A stretch of DNA of 64,000 nt from Halobaculum sp. XH14 (GTDB lineage Archaea > Halobacteriota > Halobacteria > Halobacteriales > Haloferacaceae), in contig NZ_CP134949.1 in NCBI RefSeq assembly GCF_032116555.1, forward strand, positions 1,798,001 to 1,862,000, in the 5' to 3' direction. Positions 31,073 through 39,308 of the stretch are shown here, piece after piece. The notes beneath the pieces are model-generated. The model did not search any database. It was not told where the DNA came from and worked only from the letters and a program-made list of their open reading frames with translations. The translations under genes were made by a program, and so were the position numbers. Within the stretch, counting starts at the first letter, position 1. Every line of letters begins with the position of its first letter.

Positions 31073-31908
31073 TCGCGGAGCGCGTCCTCCCGCCGCGTCG
31101 CCTCCAGCGTCTCCTCTTCGATGTGGGTCGCCACGACGGCCGGCTTGTAGGCCCCGCCCTCGAAGAGGTCGTGCTCGGAGACGCTCGACTCGACGAACCG
31201 CGCGAACGCCCGCCGATCCTCGGGCAGGTGGCCGTAGACGACCTCCTCCTCGACGAGGTCGTACACCGGAATCCTCGGCGTGAGGAGCGTGTTCTCGCCG
31301 ACGACCGAGTTCGCGCCGACGCGGAACCCAGAAGTGACCCGACAGCCCGCGCCCAGTGAGACGCCGTCCTCGACGATCACCGGGGCGTCCTCGACCGGTT
31401 CGAGCACGCCGCCGATCAGCGTGTTCGCGCCGAGCTTCACGCCCTCGCCGAGTTGCGCGCACGAGCCGACCGTGTCACAGGAGTCGACGAGCGTGCCCGC
31501 GCCGACCGACGCGCCGATGTTGACGAACGACGGGCTCATCATGATGGCGTCGTCGCCGAGGTGTGCGCCCCGCCGGAGGACCGTGCCGTCCGGCGTGTTT
31601 CGGGCGCCGCCGGCTTCGAGGCTCTCGGTCTCCCGCAGCGGGAGCACGTCGTAGTAGCCCACGCCGCCGTACTCGCGGCGCTCGGTCTCGCGCAGGCCGA
31701 AGTTGAGCAGGACGCCGCGCTTCACCCACTCGTTCGCCTCCCACGAGGTGACCGAGTCGCCGGTCTTCTCGGCCGCCCGGATTTCGCCGGACTCGAGGGC
31801 GTCGAGGAACGCGTCCAGCGTCGCCCGATCGTCGTCGGTCAGGTCGGACGGCGTCAGGCCGTCGTCGTAGCGGTGCCACAGGTCGTCGATCTCGGGTTCC
31901 AGCGTCAT
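31069..31908 (-). CDS. dapD: Tetrahydrodipicolinate N-succinyltransferase
   Basis: A 279-residue acyltransferase of the left-handed beta-helix fold. It succinylates 2,3,4,5-tetrahydrodipicolinate, so this operon uses the succinylase variant of the DAP pathway. RRGAHLGDDAIMMSPSFVNI, GAGTLVDSCDTVGSCAQLG and GGVLEPVEDAPVIVEDGVSL show the hexapeptide coils and family motifs. The start at 31908 overlaps the dapB stop by 4 nt. The aminotransferase (DapC) that should act next is not in the cluster. Confidence 0.93.
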   Translation of the reverse strand: MTLEPEIDDLWHRYDDGLTPSDLTDDDRATLDAFLDALESGEIRAAEKTGDSVTSWEANEWVKRGVLLNFGLRETERREYGGVGYYDVLPLRETESLEAGGARNTPDGTVLRRGAHLGDDAIMMSPSFVNIGASVGAGTLVDSCDTVGSCAQLGEGVKLGANTLIGGVLEPVEDAPVIVEDGVSLGAGCRVTSGFRVGANSVVGENTLLTPRIPVYDLVEEEVVYGHLPEDRRAFARFVESSVSEHDLFEGGAYKPAVVATHIEEETLEATRREDALRE

Positions 31909-32669
31909 TCGAGTACCTCCGTGAAGTCGTATTCGCCCGCCTCGCGTCCGGCGACCCACGCCGCTGCGTCGAGCGCGCCGGCGGCGAAGATTCGCCGCGA
32001 ACCGGCGCGATGGGTCAGTTCCAGCGTCTCGTCGTCCCCAGCGAGCAGGACCTCGTGTTCGCCGGCGACGTCCCCGGCCCGGCGCGCGTGGACGCCGATC
32101 TCCTCGGGGGAGCGTGGCGCGTCGCCCTCCCGGCCGTGTCGTCGCGCCGTGAGGTCCGGGCGCTCGCGTTCGACGTCCCCGACGAGCGTGAGCGCGGTCC
32201 CGCTCGGCGCGTCCCGCTTGCCGTCGTGGTGCGTCTCCGTCACCTCGACGTCGTACCCGGGAAGCGTTCCGACCGCCTCTCTGACCGCCCCCCGGAGCGC
32301 GGCGATCCCCCGAGAGAAGTTCGACGCGCGGAGCACCGGGACGGTCTCGGCCGCGGCGGTCAGCGCCTCGGCCCCCTCGTCGGTGAACCCGGTGGTTCCG
32401 ACGACGGCCGGGACGCCGGCCTCCGCGCACGCCGAGACGTACTCGACGCTCGACTCGGGGCCGGTGAAGTCGATCAGCGCGTCCGGGTCGCGGTCGGCAA
32501 GCAGTGCGGGGAGGTCGGCCGCGTCGTGAACCTCGCTGCCGGCGACGGGGCCGGTGGCCGAGCGATTGACGGCGAACGCGACCGAGACGTCCTCGCGGTC
32601 GGCCGCCGCCTCGATCAGTTCCCGGCCCATCCGACCGCCCGCGCCCGTCACCGCGACCCGGACGCTCAC
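31905..32669 (-). CDS. dapB: 4-hydroxy-tetrahydrodipicolinate reductase
   Basis: A 254-residue NAD(P)H-dependent reductase. RVAVTGAGGRMGRELIEAA is the nucleotide-binding motif; GVPAVVGTTGF, LRASNFSRGI and the catalytic segment VTETHHDGKRDAPSGTA are diagnostic. It reduces the product of DapA. Start and stop overlap dapA and dapD by 4 nt each. Confidence 0.95.
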   Translation of the reverse strand: MSVRVAVTGAGGRMGRELIEAAADREDVSVAFAVNRSATGPVAGSEVHDAADLPALLADRDPDALIDFTGPESSVEYVSACAEAGVPAVVGTTGFTDEGAEALTAAAETVPVLRASNFSRGIAALRGAVREAVGTLPGYDVEVTETHHDGKRDAPSGTALTLVGDVERERPDLTARRHGREGDAPRSPEEIGVHARRAGDVAGEHEVLLAGDDETLELTHRAGSRRIFAAGALDAAAWVAGREAGEYDFTEVLE

Positions 32670-33589
32670 GCCGTCTCCACCTCCGAACCGTCGGCGTCGG
32701 CCGTCGCCTCCAGGTCGGCGAGGACGTCGGCCAGCACGGCTCGCGTCTCCTCGCTCGCGCGGGTGAGCGGCAGGCGGAGGTCGGCCGGGCCGTAGCCGCG
32801 GATCTCCATCGCCTCCTTCACCGGAATGGGGTTCGTCTCGCGGAACAGTTCGCGGAACAGCGGCGACAGGTCGTGGTGGACGTCGCGGGCGCGCGCAACG
32901 TCCCCGTCGAGCGCCGCGTGGACCAGTTCGGTCGTCCGCTCGGGTTCGACGTTTGCGGCGACGCTGATGGTGCCGGTGCCGCCGACCGCGATGGTCGGAA
33001 GGGTCAGGCCGTCGTCGCCCGAGAGCACGTCGAACGCCTCCCCGCGGGTCCGCTCGACGATCTCCGAGATGCGGTTCAGATCGCCCGAGGCGGCCTTGTA
33101 CCCCCGAACGTTCGGGTGTTCGGCCAGCTCGACGACCGTGTCGAGATCGAGGCTCCGGCCCGTTCGGGAGGGGACGTTGTAGACGACTTGCGGGAGGTCG
33201 ACGGCGTCCGCGACCGCCGTGAAATGTTCGTACTGGCCGCGCGGCTCGGGCTTGTTGTAGTACGGCGAGATGAGCAACAGCGCGTCCGCGCCCGCCGCCG
33301 CGGCGCGCTCGGAGAGGTCGACGGCCTCGTGGGTCGAGTTCGAGCCGGTGCCCGCGACGACGGGCACGTCGACGGCTTCGACGACGGTCTCGACGACCTC
33401 GCCGTGCTCGTCGTGGGTGAGCGTCGCCGACTCGCCCGTGGAGCCGACGGGGACGAGCCCGTCGACGCCGGCGGCTTCGAGCCGTCGGGCGTCGGCGGCG
33501 AGCTGTTCGTGGTCGACGTCGTTGCTGTCCGTGAACGGCGTTGTCATCGCCGGGTAGACGCCGGCGAACGTGTCGTGGTGTGTCGTCAT
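32666..33589 (-). CDS. dapA: 4-hydroxy-tetrahydrodipicolinate synthase
   Basis: A 307-residue class I aldolase condensing pyruvate with aspartate semialdehyde, the first committed step to lysine. GVYPAMTTPFTD, VPVGSTGESATLTHDEH, VVYNVPSRTGRSLD and the Schiff-base lysine in VRGYKAASGDLNRI (about K165) are family marks. It is the first structural gene of a six-gene operon. No promoter lies directly before it; the nearest good TATA is about 215 nt upstream, before a short ORF, so dapA appears to sit behind a leader. Confidence 0.94.
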   Translation of the reverse strand: MTTHHDTFAGVYPAMTTPFTDSNDVDHEQLAADARRLEAAGVDGLVPVGSTGESATLTHDEHGEVVETVVEAVDVPVVAGTGSNSTHEAVDLSERAAAAGADALLLISPYYNKPEPRGQYEHFTAVADAVDLPQVVYNVPSRTGRSLDLDTVVELAEHPNVRGYKAASGDLNRISEIVERTRGEAFDVLSGDDGLTLPTIAVGGTGTISVAANVEPERTTELVHAALDGDVARARDVHHDLSPLFRELFRETNPIPVKEAMEIRGYGPADLRLPLTRASEETRAVLADVLADLEATADADGSEVETA

Positions 33590-33688
33590 TCGTGTGGGTC
33601 GGTGGTGATCGGTCGCAGGGTAGTCGTCAGCGCGCGTCGGTCGTCCGCGGTCGCCCGGGACGGGGGTGCCACTCCCGCCGCGAGCAGG

Positions 33689-33778
33689 TCACGCGCGTTT
33701 GGGTTTCCGACCCGAGAAGGCGGCCGACACGCCGCGCTGGTGGGGAACGGCCCCGGCGCGACGCGACGTGTCTCGCAT
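33689..33778 (-). CDS. Putative 29-residue leader peptide of the lysine operon
   Basis: An ATG at 33778 opens a 29-codon frame ending in TGA at 33689, 99 nt before dapA. It begins MRDTSRRAGAV and ends SGRKPKRA, with two AAA lysine codons next to its stop and seven arginines. Lysine is scarce in haloarchaeal proteins, so a K-P-K near the end of a short peptide before lysine genes is suggestive. A TATA-like CATTAGTAG centres exactly 27 nt before the ATG, as for a leaderless gene. It could be an attenuation-type leader peptide sensing charged tRNA-Lys, or a chance frame in a long leader RNA. Confidence 0.45.
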   Translation of the reverse strand: MRDTSRRAGAVPHQRGVSAAFSGRKPKRA

Positions 33779-33800
33779 GAGTGTACCCCGGTGGTGGGGC

Positions 33801-33809
33801 TACTAATGC
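33801..33809 (-). promoter_or_regulatory. Likely promoter of the dap/lys operon
   Basis: CATTAGTAG on the minus strand is the only AT-rich element near dapA and centres 27 nt before the short ORF at 33778. Transcription from it would give a leader of about 190 nt before dapA, unusually long for this genome. Confidence 0.5.
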
Positions 33810-34007
33810 GTTGCGCCAGCGTCCGATGTTGCTCGTCATCCGAACGTGTCCGGTGTGTCGCATTCGGTCCTGTTCCGGTGTCGCTTTCGAGATCGTCCCC
33901 CATCCAGCGAGAAACCAGCACTCGGAAGGAAAAGATCAGACTCCCAGATCATACCCGCGAACACACCTATAAACCCTTTTACCGAGCCCCCCGTCACACC
34001 AAACGCA

Positions 34008-34706
34008 ATGAGCGACCTCCCGGACGATTTCGACTGCACCATCACAAACTGGGAGTACATATACGACCTCTGCAGACAGGTGGCAGACGAGGTGAAGGCG
34101 GCCGACTTCGAGCCCGACGTGGTGGTCGCGCTCGCCCGCGGCGGCTGGTTCGCCGGCCGCTGCATCTGTGACTTCCTCGGCATGGATGACCTCACGAGCC
34201 TGAAGATGGAACACTACGTCGGCACGGCCGAGAAGTCCGGCGAGCCGACGGTCCGCTACCCGATGCCGGAGGGGAGCGTCCAGGGCAAGGACGTGCTCAT
34301 CATCGACGACATCGCCGACACCGGCGGCTCCATCAAGCGCGCCCAGGAGTACGTCGAGGAGCGCGACGGCGGCGAGATCAGGACGGCCACGCTCCAGTTG
34401 CTTCAGAGCTCCACGTTCGAACCCGACTTCATCGCCGAGCGCCTTGAGGAGTGGACCTGGATGGTGTACCCCTGGAACTTCATCGAGGACATGGTCGATC
34501 TCATCTCCGGCGTGATGGAGCGTGCCGATCGGGAGCGGTTCAGCAAGGAGGACGTCCGCCACTACCTCGCCGAGTTCCACGACGTCGACCGCATCGGCAT
34601 GGAGATCGCCCAGCCCGGCCGTCTCGACGAGGTCATGTCCGAGATGGTCCGTCGGGACGTGGTCCGCGAGGTCGACGGCGGCTACCGCCTGCTCGACGCC
34701 GAGTAA
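34008..34706 (+). CDS. Phosphoribosyltransferase with C-terminal extension
   Basis: A 232-residue type I phosphoribosyltransferase. The PRPP loop is GKDVLIIDDIADTGGSIKR, and VALARGGWFAGRCICDFL is the pyrophosphate loop; the pattern is that of the archaeal xanthine/guanine-type PRTases (COG2236). After about residue 160 it extends with a helical region EDVRHYLAEFHDVDRIGMEI and an HTH-like MSEMVRRDVVREVDGGYRLL. The substrate is most likely a purine base, but a regulatory role is also possible. The start at 34008 follows an AT-rich promoter, CTATAAACCCTTTT. Confidence 0.82.
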   Translation: MSDLPDDFDCTITNWEYIYDLCRQVADEVKAADFEPDVVVALARGGWFAGRCICDFLGMDDLTSLKMEHYVGTAEKSGEPTVRYPMPEGSVQGKDVLIIDDIADTGGSIKRAQEYVEERDGGEIRTATLQLLQSSTFEPDFIAERLEEWTWMVYPWNFIEDMVDLISGVMERADRERFSKEDVRHYLAEFHDVDRIGMEIAQPGRLDEVMSEMVRRDVVREVDGGYRLLDAE

Positions 34707-34776
34707 CCGGGATCCGGTCGACACCGTTCTCTCCGCTTCCGAACGCCTCTTGTCGGCCCCCTCCGTGGTCGCGGGC

Positions 34777-35733
34777 GTGGCGCTGCTCGACATCTTCCTC
34801 GGCGCCGTCCTCCCCATCGTCGCCATCGCGGGCGTGGGCTTCCTACTGGGGCGGTTCCGCGAGATCGACCCGGGACCGCTGAACACCGCCGTCGTCTACG
34901 TGCTGGCGCCCGCGCTCGTCCTCCACAGCCTCGCGACGGCGTCGTTCTCCGGGGAGACCATCGTGAAGCTGACGCTCGCGGTGACGGCCTACATCGTCGG
35001 CATGGTGCTCGTCGGGGAGGCGGCGGGTCGGCTGCTTGGCGAGTCGGAACCCCGCCTGTCGGCGCTCGTGCTCGCGGCGACGTTCCCGAACTGCGGCAAC
35101 TACGGCATTCCGCTCTCGGACTTCGCGTTCCCCGGCGGGGGGCGGGCGACCGCCGTGCTGTATCTCGCCATCCAGTCGGTCCTCGTCTACACCGTCGGCG
35201 TCTACGTCGCCTCCCGGGCCGGGGGCGGCGGCGGACGCTCCGCCGTCAAGCGCGTGCTGTACATCCCGCTCGTCTGGGCCGTCCCGGTCGCGCTGGGCGC
35301 CCGCTGGCTCGACGTCGTCCCCGCGGCCGACGGCGCGGCGATGACTACCCTACAGCTCGTCGGCGACTCGTCCATCCCGGTCATGCTGCTCATCCTCGGC
35401 GTCCAGCTCGCGCGGACGGACTACGGGGCCGCGCTCTCGCAGGTTGGCGTTCCGACCGTCCTGAAGATGGGCGTCGCGCCGGCGCTGGCCGTCGGCGTCG
35501 CCCTCGTCGTCGGCTTCTCGGACCCGACGGTCGCGCGCGTATTCGTCCTCGAGTCCGCGATGCCCGCCGCGGTCACGCCCGTCATCCTCGTCACCGAGTT
35601 CGCGAGCGGGAGGGACGTCGGGGGCGTCTCCATCCCTGAGTACGTGAGCACCATCGTCCTCGTGACGACGCTGCTGTCGCTCCCGGTGTTGACAGGTCTC
35701 ATCGCGCTGTTGCAGAGCGGGATGGTGGTGTAG
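34777..35733 (+). CDS. AEC-family (auxin efflux carrier-like) transporter
   Basis: A 318-residue permease with about ten transmembrane helices in two inverted halves. LGAVLPIVAIAGVGFLLGRF opens the first half, and AATFPNCGNYGIPLSDFAFP carries the conserved crossover asparagine/glycine motif. The second half starts near DSSIPVMLLILGVQLAR. The family exports small carboxylates or related anions; the substrate is unknown. The start is a GTG at 34777, with an in-frame GTG at 34765 as an alternative. It follows the phosphoribosyltransferase by 70 nt, and co-transcription is possible. Confidence 0.85.
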   Translation: MALLDIFLGAVLPIVAIAGVGFLLGRFREIDPGPLNTAVVYVLAPALVLHSLATASFSGETIVKLTLAVTAYIVGMVLVGEAAGRLLGESEPRLSALVLAATFPNCGNYGIPLSDFAFPGGGRATAVLYLAIQSVLVYTVGVYVASRAGGGGGRSAVKRVLYIPLVWAVPVALGARWLDVVPAADGAAMTTLQLVGDSSIPVMLLILGVQLARTDYGAALSQVGVPTVLKMGVAPALAVGVALVVGFSDPTVARVFVLESAMPAAVTPVILVTEFASGRDVGGVSIPEYVSTIVLVTTLLSLPVLTGLIALLQSGMVV

Positions 35734-35782
35734 CACCGTCCGCGTGGTCCGTCCGGACACGCGAAGCCGTGGTCGGGTTCGG

Positions 35783-37258
35783 TCAGTCGTCCGTCGGGGC
35801 TCCACCGCCCGTGTCCACGACGGCCGTGGTCCACGTCCCGCGGAGCAGCCACGCGACGACGATCACTGCGCCGACGACGTCGCCGAAGACGACCGCCCAC
35901 CAGATGCCGGTCGTCCCCCAGCCCCCCTCGAACACGAGATAGTAGGTCGCTGGGACGCGCACGCCCCACAGCGCGATCAGCGAGAACACCAGCGCGGTCG
36001 TCGTCCGGCCGGCGCCACGGAACGCGCCGCGACCGACCTCAAACACGCCCGTGAACGCGAACATCAGCGCCGCGGTCCGGAGGTACGTCGCCGCGAACTC
36101 GATGGTCGTGCCGGCGTCGGGCGCGTCCGGTGGGAGGAACACCGTGACGATGACCTCGGGGAACAGCGAGGCGAACAGCGTCACCGGGAGCATCACCACC
36201 ACCACGACGCTCAGCGCGGCCCGGACGGCCCGCCACGCGCGATCCGCGCGCTCGGCGCCGAGGTTCTGGCCGACGACCGTGTTCACCGCCTGCGAGAGTC
36301 CCATCGCGGGCAGGAACACGAGCGAGATGAGCCGGTTCCCGAGGCCGTAGGCGGCGACGACGGCCGGCGGGAACGTCGCGACCATCGCGGTCAGGACGAC
36401 GAACGCGAACGCGGTGCCGGACTGTTCGAGCGCCGACGGCGTGCCGAGTTTCACGACGTCCCTCACGATGCCGAGGTCGGGAACCAGGTCGGGGGGTCGG
36501 ACGTCGGGCCCCGCTGAAGTACCGAACAGGACGTACCAGCCGATGACGGTGGCGACAGCGCGGGAGAGCAGCGTCGCCCACGCGGCGCCCTGGATGCCGT
36601 ACGCGTCGATGGGCCCCCAGCCGAAGATGAGTACGGGGTCGAGGACGACGTTCAGCGCGACCGAGATCGCCATCACGCGGAGCGGGCCGCGGGTGTCGCC
36701 GTACCCCCGCATGAGCGCGACGAACACGAAGAAGCCGAAGAGGAACGGCGTCGCCAGGAAGAACACCTGCATGTACGCGGCTGCGAGCGGAACGACGTCC
36801 GTTGCTGTCGCGGCGTTCGCGGGCAGGAGCGCCAGCATCGGCTCGACCGAGAGGTAGCCGAGCGCGCCGATGACGAGCGAGACGAGCATGACGAACCCGA
36901 GCGTCGTCCCCGCCACGCGGCCGGCGGCGCGGTCGGGAGCCACGGAGAATCCGGGGTCCGTCTCCCCGTCTTCGCCAGCCCTGGCGTTGCTCGCGCCGGT
37001 GTGCTGGGCGACGAGGATCGCGCCTGCGGCGGTGAAGCCGCCGCCGACGCTGATGAACAGGAACACGAGCGGGAACGCGAGTGAGAGCGCGCCGACCGCG
37101 TCCGCCGAGAGCCGGCCGAGCCAGAACGTGTCGGCGACGTTGTACATCACCTGGAGCAGCTGGATGACGACCAGCGGCCAGGCGACCCGCAGCATCGGGC
37201 GAAGGAGCGCGCCCTCCGTGAGGTCGTCCGCACGGCTCGAAGACGGAGGGCCGGCCAT
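35783..37258 (-). CDS. MATE-family efflux transporter
   Basis: A 491-residue, 12-helix antiporter. ADDLTEGALLRPMLRVAWPL and the following MYNVADTFWLGRLSADAVGA are typical of the N-terminal half; ALMRGYGDTRGPLRVMAISV marks the link before helix 5, and GLSQAVNTVVGQNLGAERAD the start of the second half. MATE proteins export drugs or cationic metabolites using Na+ or H+. GCGCTTAAGA (37281-37290, minus strand) lies 26 nt upstream, so the mRNA is leaderless. No regulator is adjacent. Confidence 0.92.
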   Translation of the reverse strand: MAGPPSSSRADDLTEGALLRPMLRVAWPLVVIQLLQVMYNVADTFWLGRLSADAVGALSLAFPLVFLFISVGGGFTAAGAILVAQHTGASNARAGEDGETDPGFSVAPDRAAGRVAGTTLGFVMLVSLVIGALGYLSVEPMLALLPANAATATDVVPLAAAYMQVFFLATPFLFGFFVFVALMRGYGDTRGPLRVMAISVALNVVLDPVLIFGWGPIDAYGIQGAAWATLLSRAVATVIGWYVLFGTSAGPDVRPPDLVPDLGIVRDVVKLGTPSALEQSGTAFAFVVLTAMVATFPPAVVAAYGLGNRLISLVFLPAMGLSQAVNTVVGQNLGAERADRAWRAVRAALSVVVVVMLPVTLFASLFPEVIVTVFLPPDAPDAGTTIEFAATYLRTAALMFAFTGVFEVGRGAFRGAGRTTTALVFSLIALWGVRVPATYYLVFEGGWGTTGIWWAVVFGDVVGAVIVVAWLLRGTWTTAVVDTGGGAPTDD

Positions 37259-37387
37259 ACCGATCGGACGAATGGACCGCTCTTAAGCGCTCGTAACGGG
37301 TGGTAGCGTGTCACAACCCGAGAGTCCGAGCCGGTAGACTCAACGTACACAGCCTTCCGCCGCCTCCGACCGACACACCGTCCCCGC

Positions 37388-38683
37388 TCAGGCGGCGGGA
37401 ACGTCGAACTCCCGTGCGCGCTCGCGGACGCCGCTCGCGTCGCCGGTCAGCAGGTCGCCGTCGCGGTAGACGACCTCGCCGTCGACCATCGTGAACTCGA
37501 CGTCGTCGCCATGCGCGCCGAACACGAGGTGCGAGAGCGGGTCGTGCAGGGGGGTCGCGCGGGTCACCCCGGTCGTGAGGCCGACGACGTCGGCCTTCCA
37601 GCCCTCCCGCAGTTTCCCGACGCGCTCGAATCCCGCGGCGCGCGCACCGTTGACCGTCGCCATCTCGAAGACGAGTTCCGCGGGCGTCGTCGTCGCGTCG
37701 AGCGCGTCGACCTTCTGGAGGAGGCTGGCCTGGCGCATCTCGGTGAACGGGTCGAGCGTGTTGTTGCAGGGCGGGCCGTCGTTGCCGAGCGCGACGTTGA
37801 TGCCGCGACGGTGGTAGTCGGGGATGGGTGCGATGCCCGAGGCGAGTTTCATGTTGGAAGAGGGGCAGTAGGTGACGTGGGTCCCCGTCTCGGCGAGCAC
37901 CTCACGCTCGGACTCGTCGGTGTGGACGCAGTGGGCGAGCACGACGTCCTCGCCGGTGAGGCCGACCTCGTCGAGCCAGTGGACGTTGCGCATTCCGGTG
38001 TCCGCCTCGACGGCGGCGATCTCGTCCCGGTTCTCGCTCGCGTGGGTGTGGATCCGGACGCCGTCGTGCGCGTCAGCGAGGTCCCGCGCTCCGCGCAAGC
38101 ACTCCTCGGTGCAGGAGACGGCAAAGCGGGGCGTGACCGCGTACCGGATTCGGCCGTCGTCCGCGCCGTGGTACCGCCGGATGAGGTCCTCGGACTCGGC
38201 CAGGGCCGCGTCGGCCTCCTCCTGCAAGCCGTCGGGCGCGTCGCGGTCCATCAGCACCTTGCCGATGCGGCCGCGGATGCCGATGTCGCTGGCGGCCTCG
38301 AACGCCTCCGCGGCGTGGTTGACCGAGAGGTGGTCGACGACGGTGGTGACGCCCGATTCCAGACATTCGAGGTAGCCGAGTTCCGCGCCGAGGCGCATTC
38401 CCTCGGCGTCGAGGCCGGCCTCCATCGGGAGGACGTGCTCGGAGAGCCACTCCAGCAGCGGGGCGTCGTCGGCGATGCCGCGCCCGAGCGACTGGACGGA
38501 GTGGACGTGCCCGCCGACGACGCCGGGCGTCACGAGGTCGTACTCGGCGCGCTCGTGGTCGGGGTACTCCTCGACGAGCACGTCCCGCCCGCCGACTGCG
38601 GCGATGCGATCGCCCTCGACCACGACCGCGCCGTCCTCGATGATCGTCCCCGAATCGGCGATGACCGTCCCCGCGAGTAGCAT
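37388..38683 (-). CDS. Amidohydrolase, likely 5'-deoxyadenosine/methylthioadenosine deaminase
   Basis: A 431-residue metal-dependent deaminase. GVVGGHVHSVQSLGRGIADD holds the first two metal histidines; HTHASENRDEIAAVEADTG, VLAHCVHTDESEREVLAETG and ALGNDGPPCNNTLDPFTEMR match the ATZ/TRZ-SAH deaminase group. In methanogens the related DadD deaminates 5'-deoxyadenosine, methylthioadenosine and S-adenosylhomocysteine. Methylthioadenosine phosphorylase lies only about 600 bp away, divergent, which supports a role in SAM by-product salvage. CAGGTATTTC (38711-38720) is about 31 nt upstream of the start. Confidence 0.85.
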   Translation of the reverse strand: MLLAGTVIADSGTIIEDGAVVVEGDRIAAVGGRDVLVEEYPDHERAEYDLVTPGVVGGHVHSVQSLGRGIADDAPLLEWLSEHVLPMEAGLDAEGMRLGAELGYLECLESGVTTVVDHLSVNHAAEAFEAASDIGIRGRIGKVLMDRDAPDGLQEEADAALAESEDLIRRYHGADDGRIRYAVTPRFAVSCTEECLRGARDLADAHDGVRIHTHASENRDEIAAVEADTGMRNVHWLDEVGLTGEDVVLAHCVHTDESEREVLAETGTHVTYCPSSNMKLASGIAPIPDYHRRGINVALGNDGPPCNNTLDPFTEMRQASLLQKVDALDATTTPAELVFEMATVNGARAAGFERVGKLREGWKADVVGLTTGVTRATPLHDPLSHLVFGAHGDDVEFTMVDGEVVYRDGDLLTGDASGVRERAREFDVPAA

Positions 38684-38862
38684 ACCGCACGTTCGTCCGC
38701 CTGCGCCACCGAAATACCTGTTCATTCCACCGGCGCGCATGTATCCGATTTTCGCTCGACGACGTTGTTCGACGTTCCCATCGCCGACGATTGCTCCTAC
38801 ATGATCGAACGGCCGACACCCCACGGCCGGACGGGCGGGTGTCCGTCTCGCTGCGCCCGGCC

Positions 38863-38920
38863 CGACCGACCACGGGGTGGGACTGAAAGAGGCCGAGAAT
38901 CGCGGGGGGTTTCGCGGTCG
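38863..38920. other. Second structured GGGACTGAAAG intergenic element
   Basis: Arms CGACCG and CGGTCG enclose ACGGGGTGGGACTGAAAGAG followed by GCCGAG. The core matches the one at 26474-26498 at all but about four positions, and both are framed by complementary arms in non-coding DNA. Confidence 0.45.
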
Positions 38921-39010
38921 TGCCGTCAGTCGTCCACGTCCGTCGAAACTGGGTTGTGGAAGTGTGCCAGCGGGGTAGAACCAATCGCCTCACTAATCAG
39001 CGAAGCCAGC

Positions 39011-39019
39011 TTTATTTTG
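39011..39019 (+). promoter_or_regulatory. Promoter of the 50-residue membrane protein
   Basis: TTTATTTTG is a strong TATA-like element centred 26-29 nt before two adjacent GTG codons at 39041 and 39044. It supports a leaderless GTG start; the nearby ATG frame ends after three codons. Confidence 0.6.
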
Positions 39020-39043
39020 CCAGATTCCGAACAGTATGTCGTG

Positions 39044-39196
39044 GTGAACGACGATACCGGGTACGAACAGCACGCCCAGTCCAGCCATCGGGGTGAACAG
39101 CTCCAAACTGGCGACGGGAGCGGAAACCGGCGCTACCTCTTTCTCCTTCTCGTGGTGACAGCGGTCTCCGTCGCTCTACTTATCCTGTGGATTTGA
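39044..39196 (+). CDS. 50-residue single-span membrane protein
   Basis: From the GTG at 39044 the frame encodes a hydrophilic N-terminal part (NDDTGYEQHAQSSHRGEQLQ) and one C-terminal hydrophobic helix, RRYLFLLLVVTAVSVALLIL, reaching the stop. Basic residues before the helix suggest an N-in orientation with the C-terminus outside, a tail-anchored type. The well-placed promoter argues that it is real. I recognise no family. A GTG at 39041 would add one residue. Confidence 0.6.
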   Translation: MNDDTGYEQHAQSSHRGEQLQTGDGSGNRRYLFLLLVVTAVSVALLILWI

Positions 39197-39308
39197 CCGG
39201 GTGAACAGGAGTACAACTCCAAGTCTCGTCGGGGAGAACCGGCAACTCCACTGACGACCGCCAAACCACACCCTTTAGCAACGAACGACCGAACGAGGCG
39301 GACGAACC

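Larger units (their letters stand above)
33590..34007. other. Divergent region between dapA and the phosphoribosyltransferase gene
   Basis: This 418-bp region carries, on the minus strand, the promoter at 33801-33809, a 29-codon ORF (33689-33778) and a 99-nt spacer to dapA that can form GC-rich stems such as GGGAGTGGCACCC. On the plus strand it carries the AT-rich promoter of the phosphoribosyltransferase gene (about 33966-33984). A 111-residue minus-strand frame crossing it lacks haloarchaeal composition and is not called. Confidence 0.6.
38684..39040. other. Gene-free stretch between the deaminase and a small membrane protein
   Basis: This 357-bp region holds the deaminase promoter at the left, a GGGACTGAAAG structured element near the middle and the TTTATTTTG promoter at the right. 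A 143-residue plus-strand frame spans it but only its last 50 codons look native. Confidence 0.6.

Noticed and set aside
33586-33921. A 111-codon minus-strand frame upstream of dapA
   Set aside because: It is out of frame with the ATG placed correctly behind the promoter, overlaps the divergent promoter and has non-haloarchaeal composition.
38870-38896. GTGGGACTGAAAG as a CRISPR repeat
   Set aside because: It resembles the 3' end of some archaeal CRISPR repeats, but only single copies occur with no regular spacers or cas genes.
38765-39043. N-terminal extension of the small membrane protein to 143 residues
   Set aside because: The extension is Arg/Cys/Pro-rich and crosses a TTTATTTTG promoter that sits correctly for the GTG start at 39041/39044.
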